Below, piece after piece: positions 25,425 to 33,700 of a DNA stretch of 64,000 bases. The translations under genes were made by a program, and so were the position numbers. This stretch comes from Streptomyces phaeochromogenes. GTDB lineage: Bacteria; Actinomycetota; Actinomycetes; Streptomycetales; Streptomycetaceae. Within the stretch, counting starts at the first letter, position 1, and the number at the start of each line of letters is the position of its first letter. The stretch is from contig NZ_LIQZ01000067.1 of the NCBI RefSeq assembly GCF_001418655.1, positions 23,958 through 87,957 on the forward strand. The letters run 5' to 3'. Below the pieces are notes generated by a model that saw only the letters and a list, made by a program, of their open reading frames with translations, did not search any database and had not been told where the DNA came from.

Positions 25425-26975
25425 TCAGTTCGGGCCATCTGGATCCGCAAGGGCCTGGAGCACGGCGGCCACGGCCTGCCTCAGCCGCGGGGACGGGTCC
25501 GAGGCGAGGGCCACCAGCCGGTCGTGCAGCGCATCGCGGCCCGGCGGGGCGTCGCGGTCCTGCGGGCCATCGCCGTCCGTCGGGAGCGCGAAGCCGACCT
25601 TGAGCCACTGCTGCAGAGCGAGCGCGGCGCTGTACCGGACCGGCTCCTGAGGGTCGTCGAGCCCCCGCACCAAGCGGCGTACGTCCTCCTCGGCGCCGTA
25701 TTTGTTGTGACCCGGGCCATCGAGGTCTTCCGGGACGAGCAGCGGGAGCACCGCGGCCCGGACCTCGTCGTGCACCTCGGTGCCGTCGGCCAGGCGGCGC
25801 AGGTCCGGCAGGGCATCAGGCAGCCCGATCAGGGCATAGCCCGTCCGCCAGGCGGTGCTCGGCTCGGCCGTGAGGCGATCGACCAGGGCACGGGTCACGG
25901 GCCAACGCTCCCACAGGCGCAGTCCGTTGTAGACGGCTGCGCCCAGGCCGTCGACAGCACCTGCCTGCACGTCCGTGTCCGGGTCGTCGAGCAGGGGGAG
26001 CAGCAGCCACACGGCGTCCCATCTCCCGCACTCGCCGATGGCTTTCGCGGCGGCGGCACGGGTCGGTGCCGGTACGGCCGTGTCGGTGAGGACGCCGCGC
26101 AGGTGCTCCACGGCGGCCCCGTTGTCCACCTCGCCCAGCGCGCGGGCGGCAGCCGGACCGGCCACGGCGTCGCGAAGCCATCGCCGAGCCGGGCCGATCA
26201 GCCGCTGGTCGCCCGGCTGTTCCAGAATGCCCAGTAGGCGCTCAGCCACGGCCGGGCTCCGCTCGGCGTCGAGCGCGGCGGCGAGGGCGTCACGAATCCG
26301 CGGTGTCTCCACGCCGGACAGTCGCCTCGCCACCGCGATCCGTACATCGGGTGACGGGTCGCGCAGCCCCGCGAGCAGTGAGTCGATGAGTCTCTCGGTG
26401 CACCGGCTCGGCAGCAACGTGAGTGCCTCTACGCGTGCGGCGCCGTCGCCGTGCCGGGCCGTCCGGATCACCTCGGCCTTCACGGCCGGATCGTCCCTCA
26501 GGTCGTAGATCAGACTCCGGGCCCGTCCCCACACGGCTCCGTCCGGATCGCCGAGCAGGCTCACCAGCGACGCGACATCGCCGGGCACGCCCAATGCCGT
26601 CAGGCCGACGAGAGCGTTGATGCGGACGTGATACTCCGGGTCGTCGAGCAGTTTCGTGAAGGCACGCACGATCCCGTCACCGCGCAGCTCAAGGTGGATC
26701 GTGGCGAGTGCGGCCCTGCGGCGTACCCATGGATCCATGTCGCCCATCAGGAGCGGCAACGCCTTCTCGCCCGCTTCCGGCACTCCGAGCCGGCCGAGGC
26801 CGATGGCCGCGGCCTCGCGGACCTGGGGCACCGGGTCACCGGCCAGCTCGGCGAGCACCCAGGCGTGCTCGCGACGGCCGACCTTGCCAAGCCCCTTCGC
26901 CGCCGCCACGCGACGCTGCGTATTCCGAACTGCCAACTCGCGCAGGAAGAAGGCGATCTGGTGCTCCGATCCCAT
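25425..26975 (-). CDS. HEAT-repeat scaffold protein
   Basis: 516 residues, ATG 26975. Most of the chain is a run of HEAT/PBS-lyase-like repeats. Examples are RVAAAKGLGKVGRREHAWVL, PQVREAAAIGLGRLGVPEAG, PWVRRRAALATIHLEL, YHVRINALVGLTALGVPGD, PDVRIAVARRLSGVETPRI, TRAAAAKAIGECGRWDA and VRYSAALALQQWLKV, ending in PRLRQAVAAVLQALADPDG. About 11-12 units fill the protein, giving a superhelical protein-binding surface without catalytic residues. Same strand as the unknown protein and MoxR genes (gap of about 110 bp), so it may belong to the same unit. HEAT-type proteins are recurrent accessories of MoxR-vWA systems in actinobacteria. Confidence 0.88.
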   Translation of the reverse strand: MGSEHQIAFFLRELAVRNTQRRVAAAKGLGKVGRREHAWVLAELAGDPVPQVREAAAIGLGRLGVPEAGEKALPLLMGDMDPWVRRRAALATIHLELRGDGIVRAFTKLLDDPEYHVRINALVGLTALGVPGDVASLVSLLGDPDGAVWGRARSLIYDLRDDPAVKAEVIRTARHGDGAARVEALTLLPSRCTERLIDSLLAGLRDPSPDVRIAVARRLSGVETPRIRDALAAALDAERSPAVAERLLGILEQPGDQRLIGPARRWLRDAVAGPAAARALGEVDNGAAVEHLRGVLTDTAVPAPTRAAAAKAIGECGRWDAVWLLLPLLDDPDTDVQAGAVDGLGAAVYNGLRLWERWPVTRALVDRLTAEPSTAWRTGYALIGLPDALPDLRRLADGTEVHDEVRAAVLPLLVPEDLDGPGHNKYGAEEDVRRLVRGLDDPQEPVRYSAALALQQWLKVGFALPTDGDGPQDRDAPPGRDALHDRLVALASDPSPRLRQAVAAVLQALADPDGPN

Positions 26976-27044
26976 GTCACACCCCGGAAAGGAAGACCTC
27001 CGAGCCGCTCGGAGGTTGTACGGCCCGACCGGGTCCGCCGAAGG

Positions 27045-27581
27045 TCACAGCGCGCGGGCGAAGGAGTCGAGGACGGCGAAGTCGGTGTCGAGCAGCCCGA
27101 CCCGGGCGTCGACATGATGGAGAAGCGCCGGGCCCCCGTGGTGCGAGGCGACGAAAGCGCGGTCGGTGTCGTCGAGGTCGTCGTCGACCCAGGCGAACGG
27201 GCGGCCCTCGGCGTGCGCGACCAGGTGGCGGGTCTTCCAGAACGTGCCGTCCGGGCGTATGTCATGTGTCGTGGGCCAGTCCACCACCGGCAACTGCGGA
27301 AGGCCGATGACGGGCCCGATGAACGTGTTGGCCTCCGCGCCCCAGGTGGTCGCCCACACCAGGTCGTACCGCTCGCCCAACTCCCTTAGGCGGGAGCCAT
27401 GTTCAGGGTTGAGCCACACCCGGAGCGGCTTCACGTAGGCCCGCGGCGTACGGGGGTGCTGGGCGATCCAGCCCTCGGGCTTCATCCGATGCGTGGCATA
27501 CCCCGCGGGCCGCCGGTGCGGCTTGGCGGCGTAGGGGTTGAGCGGCCCGTCCACGTCGAGGTAGAGAAGCGGCCGGTTCAT
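27045..27581 (-). CDS. HAD-superfamily phosphatase-like protein
   Basis: 178 residues, ATG 27581. The N-terminus MNRPLLYLDVDGPLNPYAAK carries the HAD motif I DVDGxLNP; motif II may be the Thr in LVWATTWGAEAN, and the acidic motif IV is FAWVDDDLDDTDR. No large cap domain. This is the short HAD type (also seen fused to RNA-repair proteins) common as a stand-alone gene in Streptomyces. Substrate unknown. It lies between the HEAT gene and a methyltransferase gene on the same strand, with about 50-70 bp gaps. Confidence 0.8.
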   Translation of the reverse strand: MNRPLLYLDVDGPLNPYAAKPHRRPAGYATHRMKPEGWIAQHPRTPRAYVKPLRVWLNPEHGSRLRELGERYDLVWATTWGAEANTFIGPVIGLPQLPVVDWPTTHDIRPDGTFWKTRHLVAHAEGRPFAWVDDDLDDTDRAFVASHHGGPALLHHVDARVGLLDTDFAVLDSFARAL

Positions 27582-27630
27582 GCCGGTACCCCCGTTTCCA
27601 TCGCTGCTCCCGCCCCCGAGGTTGGCTTGT

Positions 27631-28482
27631 CTACGCGACTCCCGGCCAGGTGGCGGTCACCAGCCAGAGTCGGGCTGTCAGCCGTATACCGGTGTCCGAC
27701 TCGTAGGCGCGGAAGGCGTCGACCGCCGCAAGCCGGGCACGCTCCGTGGCCTCGGGGTCGGCGTCCCGCAGCCAGTGCCGCATGGGGCCCCAGCCGAAGA
27801 GGAAGGTCGCGGCGTCCTCCGCGTCCGCGCCCCACAACTGACTCCGTTCGACCGCCTCGGCGTCGGCATCCTCGAAGCCGGCGTCGCGCAGTACGCCCGT
27901 GGTGCGTTCGGGGTCGGCGAAGGAGGCAGGGCCGGTCTTCGTGTCCTGGGACAGGTCGGGCAGGGGCACATGCTCGGCGACGGCGGCGAGGATGACGGAC
28001 TGTTCCATACGGCTGAAGGCCTGCGGACAGACGAAGGCGAGGCGTCCGCCCGGCCGCAGCGCCCGTCCGATGTTGGCGAACGCGGCCACCGGATCGGCGA
28101 AGAACATCACCCCGAAGCGGCTGAGCGCCACGTCGAATCCCCCCTCGGGAAAGGGATACACCTGGGCGTCGCCCTGTACGAAGGAGACGTTGTCGAGCCC
28201 TTCCTCGGTGGCGCTCGCCCTGGCCCGCTCCAGCATCGGCACGGACAGATCGACGCCGAGGGCACGGGCTCCTCGGCCGGCCGCGAGACGGGCGAGACGT
28301 CCGTTGCCGCAGCCGATGTCGAGTACCGCGTCCGTGTCCTTGATGCGGGCGGCGGCCAGGAGAGGCTCGTTGGCGGCGTCGTTGAGATTGTCGTAGCGCG
28401 TCTGGTGGGCGGCCCAGTGGGTGCCTTCATAGCCGTTCCAGGCCTCGGCCTGATGGGTGTTCACGATCGTCGCGTCCGTCAT
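27631..28482 (-). CDS. Class I SAM-dependent methyltransferase
   Basis: 283 residues from ATG 28482 (MTDATIVNTHQAEAWNGYEG); an in-frame ATG at 28518 is less typical of the family. SAM motif I is VLDIGCGNGRLARLAAGRG, followed by LGVDLSVPMLERARASA, VQGDAQVYPFPEGGFDVALS and the post-motif region ANIGRALRPGGRLAFVCPQ. It belongs to the UbiE/methyltransf_25 kind acting on small molecules. No neighbouring gene points to the substrate. Confidence 0.88.
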   Translation of the reverse strand: MTDATIVNTHQAEAWNGYEGTHWAAHQTRYDNLNDAANEPLLAAARIKDTDAVLDIGCGNGRLARLAAGRGARALGVDLSVPMLERARASATEEGLDNVSFVQGDAQVYPFPEGGFDVALSRFGVMFFADPVAAFANIGRALRPGGRLAFVCPQAFSRMEQSVILAAVAEHVPLPDLSQDTKTGPASFADPERTTGVLRDAGFEDADAEAVERSQLWGADAEDAATFLFGWGPMRHWLRDADPEATERARLAAVDAFRAYESDTGIRLTARLWLVTATWPGVA

Positions 28483-28560
28483 ACGTACATGGTGACGCCC
28501 GGCTTTGTCCCATGTCACCGTCTGGGTGGGGTGGGGTGCGGCGGCGCGAGGGCGGCGGTG

Positions 28561-28938
28561 TCAGGGGGATGTGGCCGCCTGGAGCTGATCGCGGTATGCG
28601 CGGGCCGAGGTCATCAGACCGTCCAGGGCGTCGCGGGTCTGGGCGAGGTCCGCGATGTGAGCCGTGAGCCGATCACGTTCCTGACCCATGCGTTCGAGGG
28701 CGGCGTCCGAGTGTTCCTCGCTGGGCGAGTCGACGCAGGGGAGCAGTTCGGTGATGGTGCGGCTGGACAGTCCTGCCGCGTACAGCCGCTGGATGAAGGT
28801 GACGCGCTCGACCTCGTAGTCCGTGTAGTGCCGCTGGCCACTGGCGCTGCGGGTGCTGGTGAGCAGGCCCTGCTCCTCGTAGTAGCGCAGCGACCGGACG
28901 CTGACCCCGGCCCGTTCGGCGAGCTCTCCGATGCGCAT
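28561..28938 (-). CDS. MerR-family regulator
   Basis: 125 residues, ATG 28938. The N-terminal winged HTH is MRIGELAERAGVSVRSLRYY followed by EEQGLLTSTRSASGQRHYTD; the dimerisation helix is ERMGQERDRLTAHIADLAQT. No metal-binding Cys cluster is visible beyond a single LLPCVD Cys. It is divergent from an Old Yellow Enzyme gene whose promoter has the over-long spacer and dyad expected of a MerR target, so it almost surely controls that gene and perhaps itself. The effector is probably an organic compound or stress signal. Confidence 0.9.
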   Translation of the reverse strand: MRIGELAERAGVSVRSLRYYEEQGLLTSTRSASGQRHYTDYEVERVTFIQRLYAAGLSSRTITELLPCVDSPSEEHSDAALERMGQERDRLTAHIADLAQTRDALDGLMTSARAYRDQLQAATSP

Positions 28939-28991
28939 GTCGTTCTCCCCGCTCCCGGCTGTTGCCTGTGCTGTTACCTACGACACAGGCC

Positions 28992-29023
28992 TTGCCTCTG
29001 ACGTCAATGTCAGGTTTTAGCGT
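28992..29023 (+). promoter_or_regulatory. MerR-type promoter of the Old Yellow Enzyme gene
   Basis: TTGCCT (28992-28997) as -35 and TAGCGT (29018-29023) as -10 are 20 bp apart, longer than the usual 17. The spacer contains the inverted repeat CTGAC (28998-29002), 6 bases, GTCAG (29009-29013). A dyad inside an over-long spacer is the signature of MerR-activated promoters. A second inverted repeat, CCTGTG (28965-28970) with CACAGG (28984-28989), lies towards the merR-like gene and may serve autoregulation. Confidence 0.6.
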
Positions 29024-29072
29024 AACCGCTGTGCCCGGGACCCGGGCCGACGGATCGCGAAGGAGTCCTGAA

Positions 29073-30146
29073 GTGACGAGCCTGTTCCAGCGCCATCAGC
29101 TCGGCGAACTGACGCTGCCCAACCGCGTCGTGATGGCCCCCATGACCCGGGTGAGGGCCGCTTCCGGCGGCCTGGCGACACCGTCGATGGCGACCTACTA
29201 CGCCCAGCGCGCGACCGCCGGGCTGATCGTGACCGAGGGCGTCCAGCCGAGTCTGATCGGGCAGTCCAACCCGGGCACGCCCGGTCTGCACACCGACGAG
29301 CAGCAGGCCTCGTGGCAGCAGGTGACGGACGCCGTGCACGCCAACGGCGGACGGCTCTTCGCCCAGCTCATGCACGGCGGGCGCGTCTCGCATCCCGACA
29401 CCACGGGCACGCGGCCCGTCGGCCCGTCGGCCGTGCCCGCCGTCGGCGACGTGTTCACGCCGACCGGGCCCCAGCCGGCCCCCGTACCCCGCGCGCTGGA
29501 GACCTCGGAAGTCCCGGAGCACGCCCGCTCGTACGCCGACGCGGCACGCCGGGCCGTGGACGCGGGATTCGACGGAGTGGAACTGCACGGAGCCAACGGA
29601 TACCTGATCTCACAGTTCCTCTCGTCCAACGCCAACCTGCGCACGGACGGGTACGGAGGCTCCGTGGCCCACCGGATCAGGTTCGCCGTCGAGGCGGCTT
29701 CCGCGACCGTCGAGGCGGTCGGCGCGGCGCGCACGGGCATCCGGCTCTCCCCGGGCGGGACCTTCTGGGGCGTGCGGGACACGGAGGTCACCGAGCTCTA
29801 CACCGCCCTGCTCGGCGAGTTGGCGCGACTGGAGGTGGCGTACGTCCATCTCGAAGCGACCGCGGACGAAGAGGTGCTGGTGGCGCTCCGCCGTGCCTGG
29901 CCGGGCACACTCGTCATGAACCCGGTCGTCCCCATGGGCCCCAAGCAGACCGGCCGGTCCGAGGCCGACCACTGGCTCGGTCTGGGCGCGGACCTCATCA
30001 GCTTCGGCCGCGCCTTCATCGCCAACCCCGACCTGGTGGAACGCCTGCGCACGGGTGTGCCTGTCGCGCCCGTCGACGAGGCGACCTACTACCAGGGCGG
30101 CGACGCGGGGTATCTGACGTATCCGGCGCACCAGTACAGCGCCTGA
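29073..30146 (+). CDS. Old Yellow Enzyme family FMN ene-reductase
   Basis: 357 residues from GTG 29073 (MTSLFQRHQLGELTLPNRVV), GGAG 7 bases upstream; the frame is open further upstream, but that part overlaps the promoter. Family landmarks: LPNRVVMAPMTRVRA, LFAQLMHGGRVSHP, the active-site DGVELHGANGYLISQFLS, NLRTDGYGGS, and the FMN-phosphate region DLISFGRAFIANPDLVERL. It reduces activated C=C bonds using NAD(P)H. It resembles the NemA/xenobiotic-reductase branch, which is often induced by electrophiles through a divergent repressor or MerR activator, and here a MerR gene is divergent. Confidence 0.92.
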   Translation: MTSLFQRHQLGELTLPNRVVMAPMTRVRAASGGLATPSMATYYAQRATAGLIVTEGVQPSLIGQSNPGTPGLHTDEQQASWQQVTDAVHANGGRLFAQLMHGGRVSHPDTTGTRPVGPSAVPAVGDVFTPTGPQPAPVPRALETSEVPEHARSYADAARRAVDAGFDGVELHGANGYLISQFLSSNANLRTDGYGGSVAHRIRFAVEAASATVEAVGAARTGIRLSPGGTFWGVRDTEVTELYTALLGELARLEVAYVHLEATADEEVLVALRRAWPGTLVMNPVVPMGPKQTGRSEADHWLGLGADLISFGRAFIANPDLVERLRTGVPVAPVDEATYYQGGDAGYLTYPAHQYSA

Positions 30147-30170
30147 CGGCGGCGGTTCGACCGGGACCGG

Positions 30171-30194
30171 GCGGCGCGCCCGACGGCGCGCCGC
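30171..30194. terminator. Bidirectional terminator after the Old Yellow Enzyme gene
   Basis: GCGGCGCGCC (30171-30180) and GGCGCGCCGC (30185-30194) form a perfect 10-bp stem with a CGAC tetraloop, between the convergent stops at 30146 and 30231. Confidence 0.75.
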
Positions 30195-30230
30195 TCACCG
30201 GCTTCCGAGCCGGGTATCCGGTCGCCTCGG

Positions 30231-31763
30231 TCAGACGATGGCGCGGTCCAGTTCGTCGAGTCGGCCGGTCTCCAGATGTGCGATGTCACCGTCCGAGTCC
30301 AGGGCCGCGTCGAGGAGGAAAGCGAGCGAAGTGCCGTACACCGGGACTTCGCTCGGCTCGTCGACGAGGTGGAAGCGCGGGCGGTTCGTGTCTTCACCGT
30401 CCGACGGCACCTCCTCGATCCGGCAGACGACCCAATGAGTGGTCCCTGCAGGGGAGTTGTCGACAGCGCCGAGACTCCGGCCGTCCGCGAGGTCGATGAT
30501 GACGGCGATCGAGTGCGCGCGGTGGCCGCGCCACACCGTGCGGCGGTCGGCGATGGGCCGCAGCCGCCAGGCGCCGTCGAACAGTGTCGCCGAGCCGACA
30601 CGACTGTAGAGGGCCACCACGTCCGCGCACCCCTCGAACCAGAGCCCGTCCGGTGACTGCGCGGGGGTGGTGGCATGGTCACGCACGATCCGGTCGATCA
30701 CGTCGTCCATCTCGACCGCCGCCGACGCGAGATGCCAGCCCGCCACCGGCCGCAGCGACCCGTCGTCGTCCTGGCCGACACCCACGAGCCCGGCATGCAG
30801 GGCGACCACTCGATTGTCGCCTTCCACCCGGTCGTTGATGTGGACGATCAGCCGTGACAGGGTCGCCGGCACGTCGTCGCTGCGCACTCCCGGGCCCGTG
30901 TAGAACATGCCGTCGAGGGTCAGGTCGCGCGGTTCGTCGAGGGGGAGTTCCAGCAGTGGATTCGGCCTCGTGACGGCACCGTCGCGGGTCAGGTACGGAT
31001 AGAACCGTGCGATCCACCCGGTGACCACCTCGCCGCCGTAGGCGTCGACCGGGCTGTAGATGCGGCGCCAGAACGCGGTGTCGATGTCGCCCGCCGCGGC
31101 ACGGACGAACTGGTCGGCTATCGGGACGAGCGACCGGCACCACGTCTCCATGCCGAGATCGGCGACCGCGTCCAGTCGAGCGCGTATCCGCTGCCAGTCC
31201 TCGACCGTGCCGGCCAACGTGATCGACGGGATTCCGCAGACGAAGGTCATCCACAAGGCGAAGTACGGCGCGTACGCGTCGAGCATGACGATGCGCCCCG
31301 CGACCCGCTCGACGTCGGTACTGGTGGAGAAGTCGCACTCGAAGAGGTCGGCGGTCGTGCCGTTGCCGTCGATCTCCGCCGCGAGCAGTTTGTGGAACAA
31401 CTCCACAGCGTCCTGCCAGGAGTTCGGGTCGTGCGGCATCGGCCCGTCGACGGTCACGGTGAGCCGCTTGCGGCCCGCGTGACGCACCAGCCGTGGCCGC
31501 AGTTCCTCGGCGTGCAGACGGATGTGCTGGGCGAGGCCCTGCGCGATCGTCAGCCACACCGCGTCCGGAGTCAGCACGAGCCGACGATGATCGGCGAACG
31601 CCCGCCCCACCGCCCCGAGCAGCGGATGCACACCGTTCGGCTCGACGACCGGCGTACGGGGGTCACCACCGACTGCGAGCGCGTCCACGACCAGGTCACC
31701 GAGAGGCCGCGTGGGCAGTGGCTCTGGAGCGGGCGTCACATCGTCGATCTCGAAGGTCACCAT
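30231..31763 (-). CDS. DUF4419 domain protein
   Basis: 510 residues, ATG 31763. The first 360 residues match the DUF4419 family. Landmarks are HPLLGAVGRAFADHRRLVLT, PDAVWLTIAQGLAQHIRLHA, ECDFSTSTDVERVAGRIVML, YFALWMTFVCGIPSITLAGT, DWQRIRARLDAVADLGME, FWRRIYSPVDAYGGEVVTGW. The last 150 residues resemble SMI1/KNR4-type or conserved Streptomyces C-termini but are not identified. No export signal or membrane segment. The function of DUF4419 is unknown; it is found in bacteria and fungi. Divergent from the kinase gene at 31815, with only 51 bp between the starts. Confidence 0.82.
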   Translation of the reverse strand: MVTFEIDDVTPAPEPLPTRPLGDLVVDALAVGGDPRTPVVEPNGVHPLLGAVGRAFADHRRLVLTPDAVWLTIAQGLAQHIRLHAEELRPRLVRHAGRKRLTVTVDGPMPHDPNSWQDAVELFHKLLAAEIDGNGTTADLFECDFSTSTDVERVAGRIVMLDAYAPYFALWMTFVCGIPSITLAGTVEDWQRIRARLDAVADLGMETWCRSLVPIADQFVRAAAGDIDTAFWRRIYSPVDAYGGEVVTGWIARFYPYLTRDGAVTRPNPLLELPLDEPRDLTLDGMFYTGPGVRSDDVPATLSRLIVHINDRVEGDNRVVALHAGLVGVGQDDDGSLRPVAGWHLASAAVEMDDVIDRIVRDHATTPAQSPDGLWFEGCADVVALYSRVGSATLFDGAWRLRPIADRRTVWRGHRAHSIAVIIDLADGRSLGAVDNSPAGTTHWVVCRIEEVPSDGEDTNRPRFHLVDEPSEVPVYGTSLAFLLDAALDSDGDIAHLETGRLDELDRAIV

Positions 31764-31814
31764 CGCGCGATTCTATTGAGTTCCGGGCTCCTCGGTGATC
31801 AGTAGGCTGACCCC

Positions 31815-32804
31815 GTGGACGCGGGCGAGCATACGGACGTCATGGGTGCCGGAGTGGACGATCAGGGCTGGTCCAACACCCGTGCCTGGGTGGAGAAGAC
31901 GCTGGGTGAAGGCGATCGCATCAGGGCCGTCGTCCCGCTGCGTGGCGGCTGGACCTCGCAGATGCGCCGTCTCGACATCGAAGGGAGGAACGGCGAACCC
32001 CGGTCGCTCGTCCTGCGGTCGTTCGTCAAGCCCTTCTTCGTCAAGCACGCGCAGGGGCTGCTCACGCGCGAAGCGGACATGCTGAGGTTCCTCGCGGAGA
32101 CACATGTGCCGGTAGCCGACTTCCATGGTGTGGATGCCCTTGCGGAGCACTGTGACCACCCCTCGCTCCTGATGTCCTTGCTGCCCGGACGCGTCAGGCT
32201 GGACGACGACGAGGACGTCCCGCGCAGGACCGAGCTGCTGGCTCGACAACTCCTCGACATCCACGGGCTGTTCGTGCCGACGGGGGCACGACCTCGTACG
32301 TACGAGGCCTGGACGGCAGCCGATCGCGTGCGGTTGCCCGAAGGCACGCGGCGGCCCGAGCTGTGGCGACGCGCCGTGGACGTCATCCGTCGTCCGCCCC
32401 CGCCCTACCGGCCTTGTTTCCTGCACCGCGACTTCCATCCCGGCAACGTCCTCTTCACGGGCCACGGCGCCGACTTGGCGGTCACCGGCGTCGTGGACTG
32501 GGTGGAGACCTCCTGGGGTCCGGCCGACCTGGACGTGGCCCACTGCTCCACCGCGCTCGCCCTGCTGCACGGCGTCGACGCCGGAATGCGCCTGGCCGAC
32601 GACTACTTGGCGGCCGGGGGCATGCTCGACGGGGATCCCGGAGCTCACCTGTACTGGCGTCTGCTGGATGCCCTGGCCTTCGCACCGGACGCGGAGAAGG
32701 TCGCCGGGCCCTGGCGGGAACTGGGCAGGCATGACCTGACACCCGCGACGCTCACCCACCGGCTGGAGGACTACGTCCAGGCACTCTTCAGCCGCTACGG
32801 ATGA
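31815..32804 (+). CDS. Aminoglycoside-phosphotransferase-like (APH) kinase
   Basis: 329 residues from GTG 31815. There is no ribosome-binding site; TAGGCT (31803-31808) lies 6 bases upstream, so the transcript may be leaderless. APH-fold motifs: a glycine-rich ATP loop PLRGGWTSQMRRL, FLHRDFHPGNVLFT with the catalytic Asp (Brenner motif), and VVDWVETSWGPADLDVAH with the DFG-equivalent Asp. It phosphorylates a small molecule; such genes are common in Streptomyces and do not by themselves mean aminoglycoside resistance. The stop codon lies inside the first unit of a 15-bp repeat array. Confidence 0.87.
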   Translation: MDAGEHTDVMGAGVDDQGWSNTRAWVEKTLGEGDRIRAVVPLRGGWTSQMRRLDIEGRNGEPRSLVLRSFVKPFFVKHAQGLLTREADMLRFLAETHVPVADFHGVDALAEHCDHPSLLMSLLPGRVRLDDDEDVPRRTELLARQLLDIHGLFVPTGARPRTYEAWTAADRVRLPEGTRRPELWRRAVDVIRRPPPPYRPCFLHRDFHPGNVLFTGHGADLAVTGVVDWVETSWGPADLDVAHCSTALALLHGVDAGMRLADDYLAAGGMLDGDPGAHLYWRLLDALAFAPDAEKVAGPWRELGRHDLTPATLTHRLEDYVQALFSRYG

Positions 32805-32905
32805 CTCCGCTACTGATGCTTCAGCTAGGGACGACTCAGCTACGAATGACTCCGCTGCGTATGACTCAGCTAGGGCCGACCCCGCTACGAATGACCGCGC
32901 CCGAC
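32801..32905. repeat. Seven 15-bp tandem repeats at the 3' end of the APH-like gene
   Basis: Units of exactly 15 bp run from 32801: ATGACTCCGCTACTG, then ATGCTTCAGCTAGGG, then ACGACTCAGCTACGA, with four more (32846, 32861, 32876, 32891); consensus ATGACTCMGCTASGR. The APH-like stop codon (TGA at 32802) is in unit 1. In the frame starting at 32801 the array reads as pentapeptides such as MTPLL, MTQLG, MTPLR without a stop, but there is no ribosome-binding site of its own. Confidence 0.85.
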
Positions 32906-32927
32906 CGCGCTCCGAGAACGGGTGACG

Positions 32928-33644
32928 TCAGCTCGGGGCGTCCTCCGGGCCGCCGTCGGTCTCCTCCACCGGTGGCATGAAGGCCCGCAGCCACCGTTCC
33001 GTCTGGGCGACGTGCGCCTCGGCCGCGCCGGCGGCGGCGCCCGGGTCGCGGTCGGCGATCGCCGTGGCGAGGACCCGGTGGTCCGCGTCGCTCTTGCGCC
33101 GCATCTCCGGGCCCTCGGGGAGGGTGAAGACCTGGTACTTGCGGGAGCGGGCGCGGAAGACCGCGAGCAGGGAGGCGAGCGTGGGGTTCTCGGCGGCCCG
33201 CGCCACCTCGGCGTGGAAACGGTGGTCGAGCTCCGAGGCCTCGGTGGGGTCCTCGGTCGCCTCCATGGACTCGATGAGCGAGTAGAGCGTCTTCACCGTC
33301 TCGGGGGTCCGACGCGCGGCGGCCTTGGCGGCGACGTGTGCCTCCAGCACCCGCCGGATCTCGTAGACCTCCAACAGGCCCGACAGCGGCAGGAGTTCAA
33401 GGGTCAGGGAGAGGCTCCCGATGACGTCCTCGGGGCGGAGCTGGGAGACATACGTGCCCGAACCGTGCCGCGGCTCCACCACCCCGAGCGCCGCGAGCAT
33501 CCGTACGGCCTCACGCAGCGGACCCCGCGAAACGCCCAGTTCCTCGCCGAGCTCGGCCTCGGGCGGGATGCGGTCTCCCGGGCCCAGACGCCCCGTCGCG
33601 ATCATGTGACGCAGACCGTGGAACGCCTTGTCGACTGCGGACAT
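32928..33644 (-). CDS. GntR-family regulator, FadR subfamily
   Basis: 238 residues from ATG 33644, GGGGAGG 6 bases upstream; the frame extends 11 codons further up without a better site. N-terminal winged HTH: LRHMIATGRLGPGDRIPPEA, ELGEELGVSRGPLREAVRML, VVEPRHGSGTYVS. The C-terminal all-helical FadR/FCD domain has EIRRVLEAHVAAKAAARR, ELDHRFHAEVARAAENPTLA and the metal/ligand His in DADHRVLATAIADRD. It is divergent from the aminotransferase/ABC operon and flanked by palindromes that fit its binding, so it likely represses that operon until a carboxylate or sugar-type ligand appears. Confidence 0.9.
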   Translation of the reverse strand: MSAVDKAFHGLRHMIATGRLGPGDRIPPEAELGEELGVSRGPLREAVRMLAALGVVEPRHGSGTYVSQLRPEDVIGSLSLTLELLPLSGLLEVYEIRRVLEAHVAAKAAARRTPETVKTLYSLIESMEATEDPTEASELDHRFHAEVARAAENPTLASLLAVFRARSRKYQVFTLPEGPEMRRKSDADHRVLATAIADRDPGAAAGAAEAHVAQTERWLRAFMPPVEETDGGPEDAPS

Positions 33645-33700
33645 CCGATTCCTCCCCTGACGGGCCGGCGGCACCACCGAGACCCTCGGGCACTGTAGTC

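Noticed and set aside
32801..32927. Possible small pentapeptide-repeat gene in the 15-bp array
   Set aside because: It has no ribosome-binding site and ends in unrelated sequence; treated as a repeat that happens to be open.
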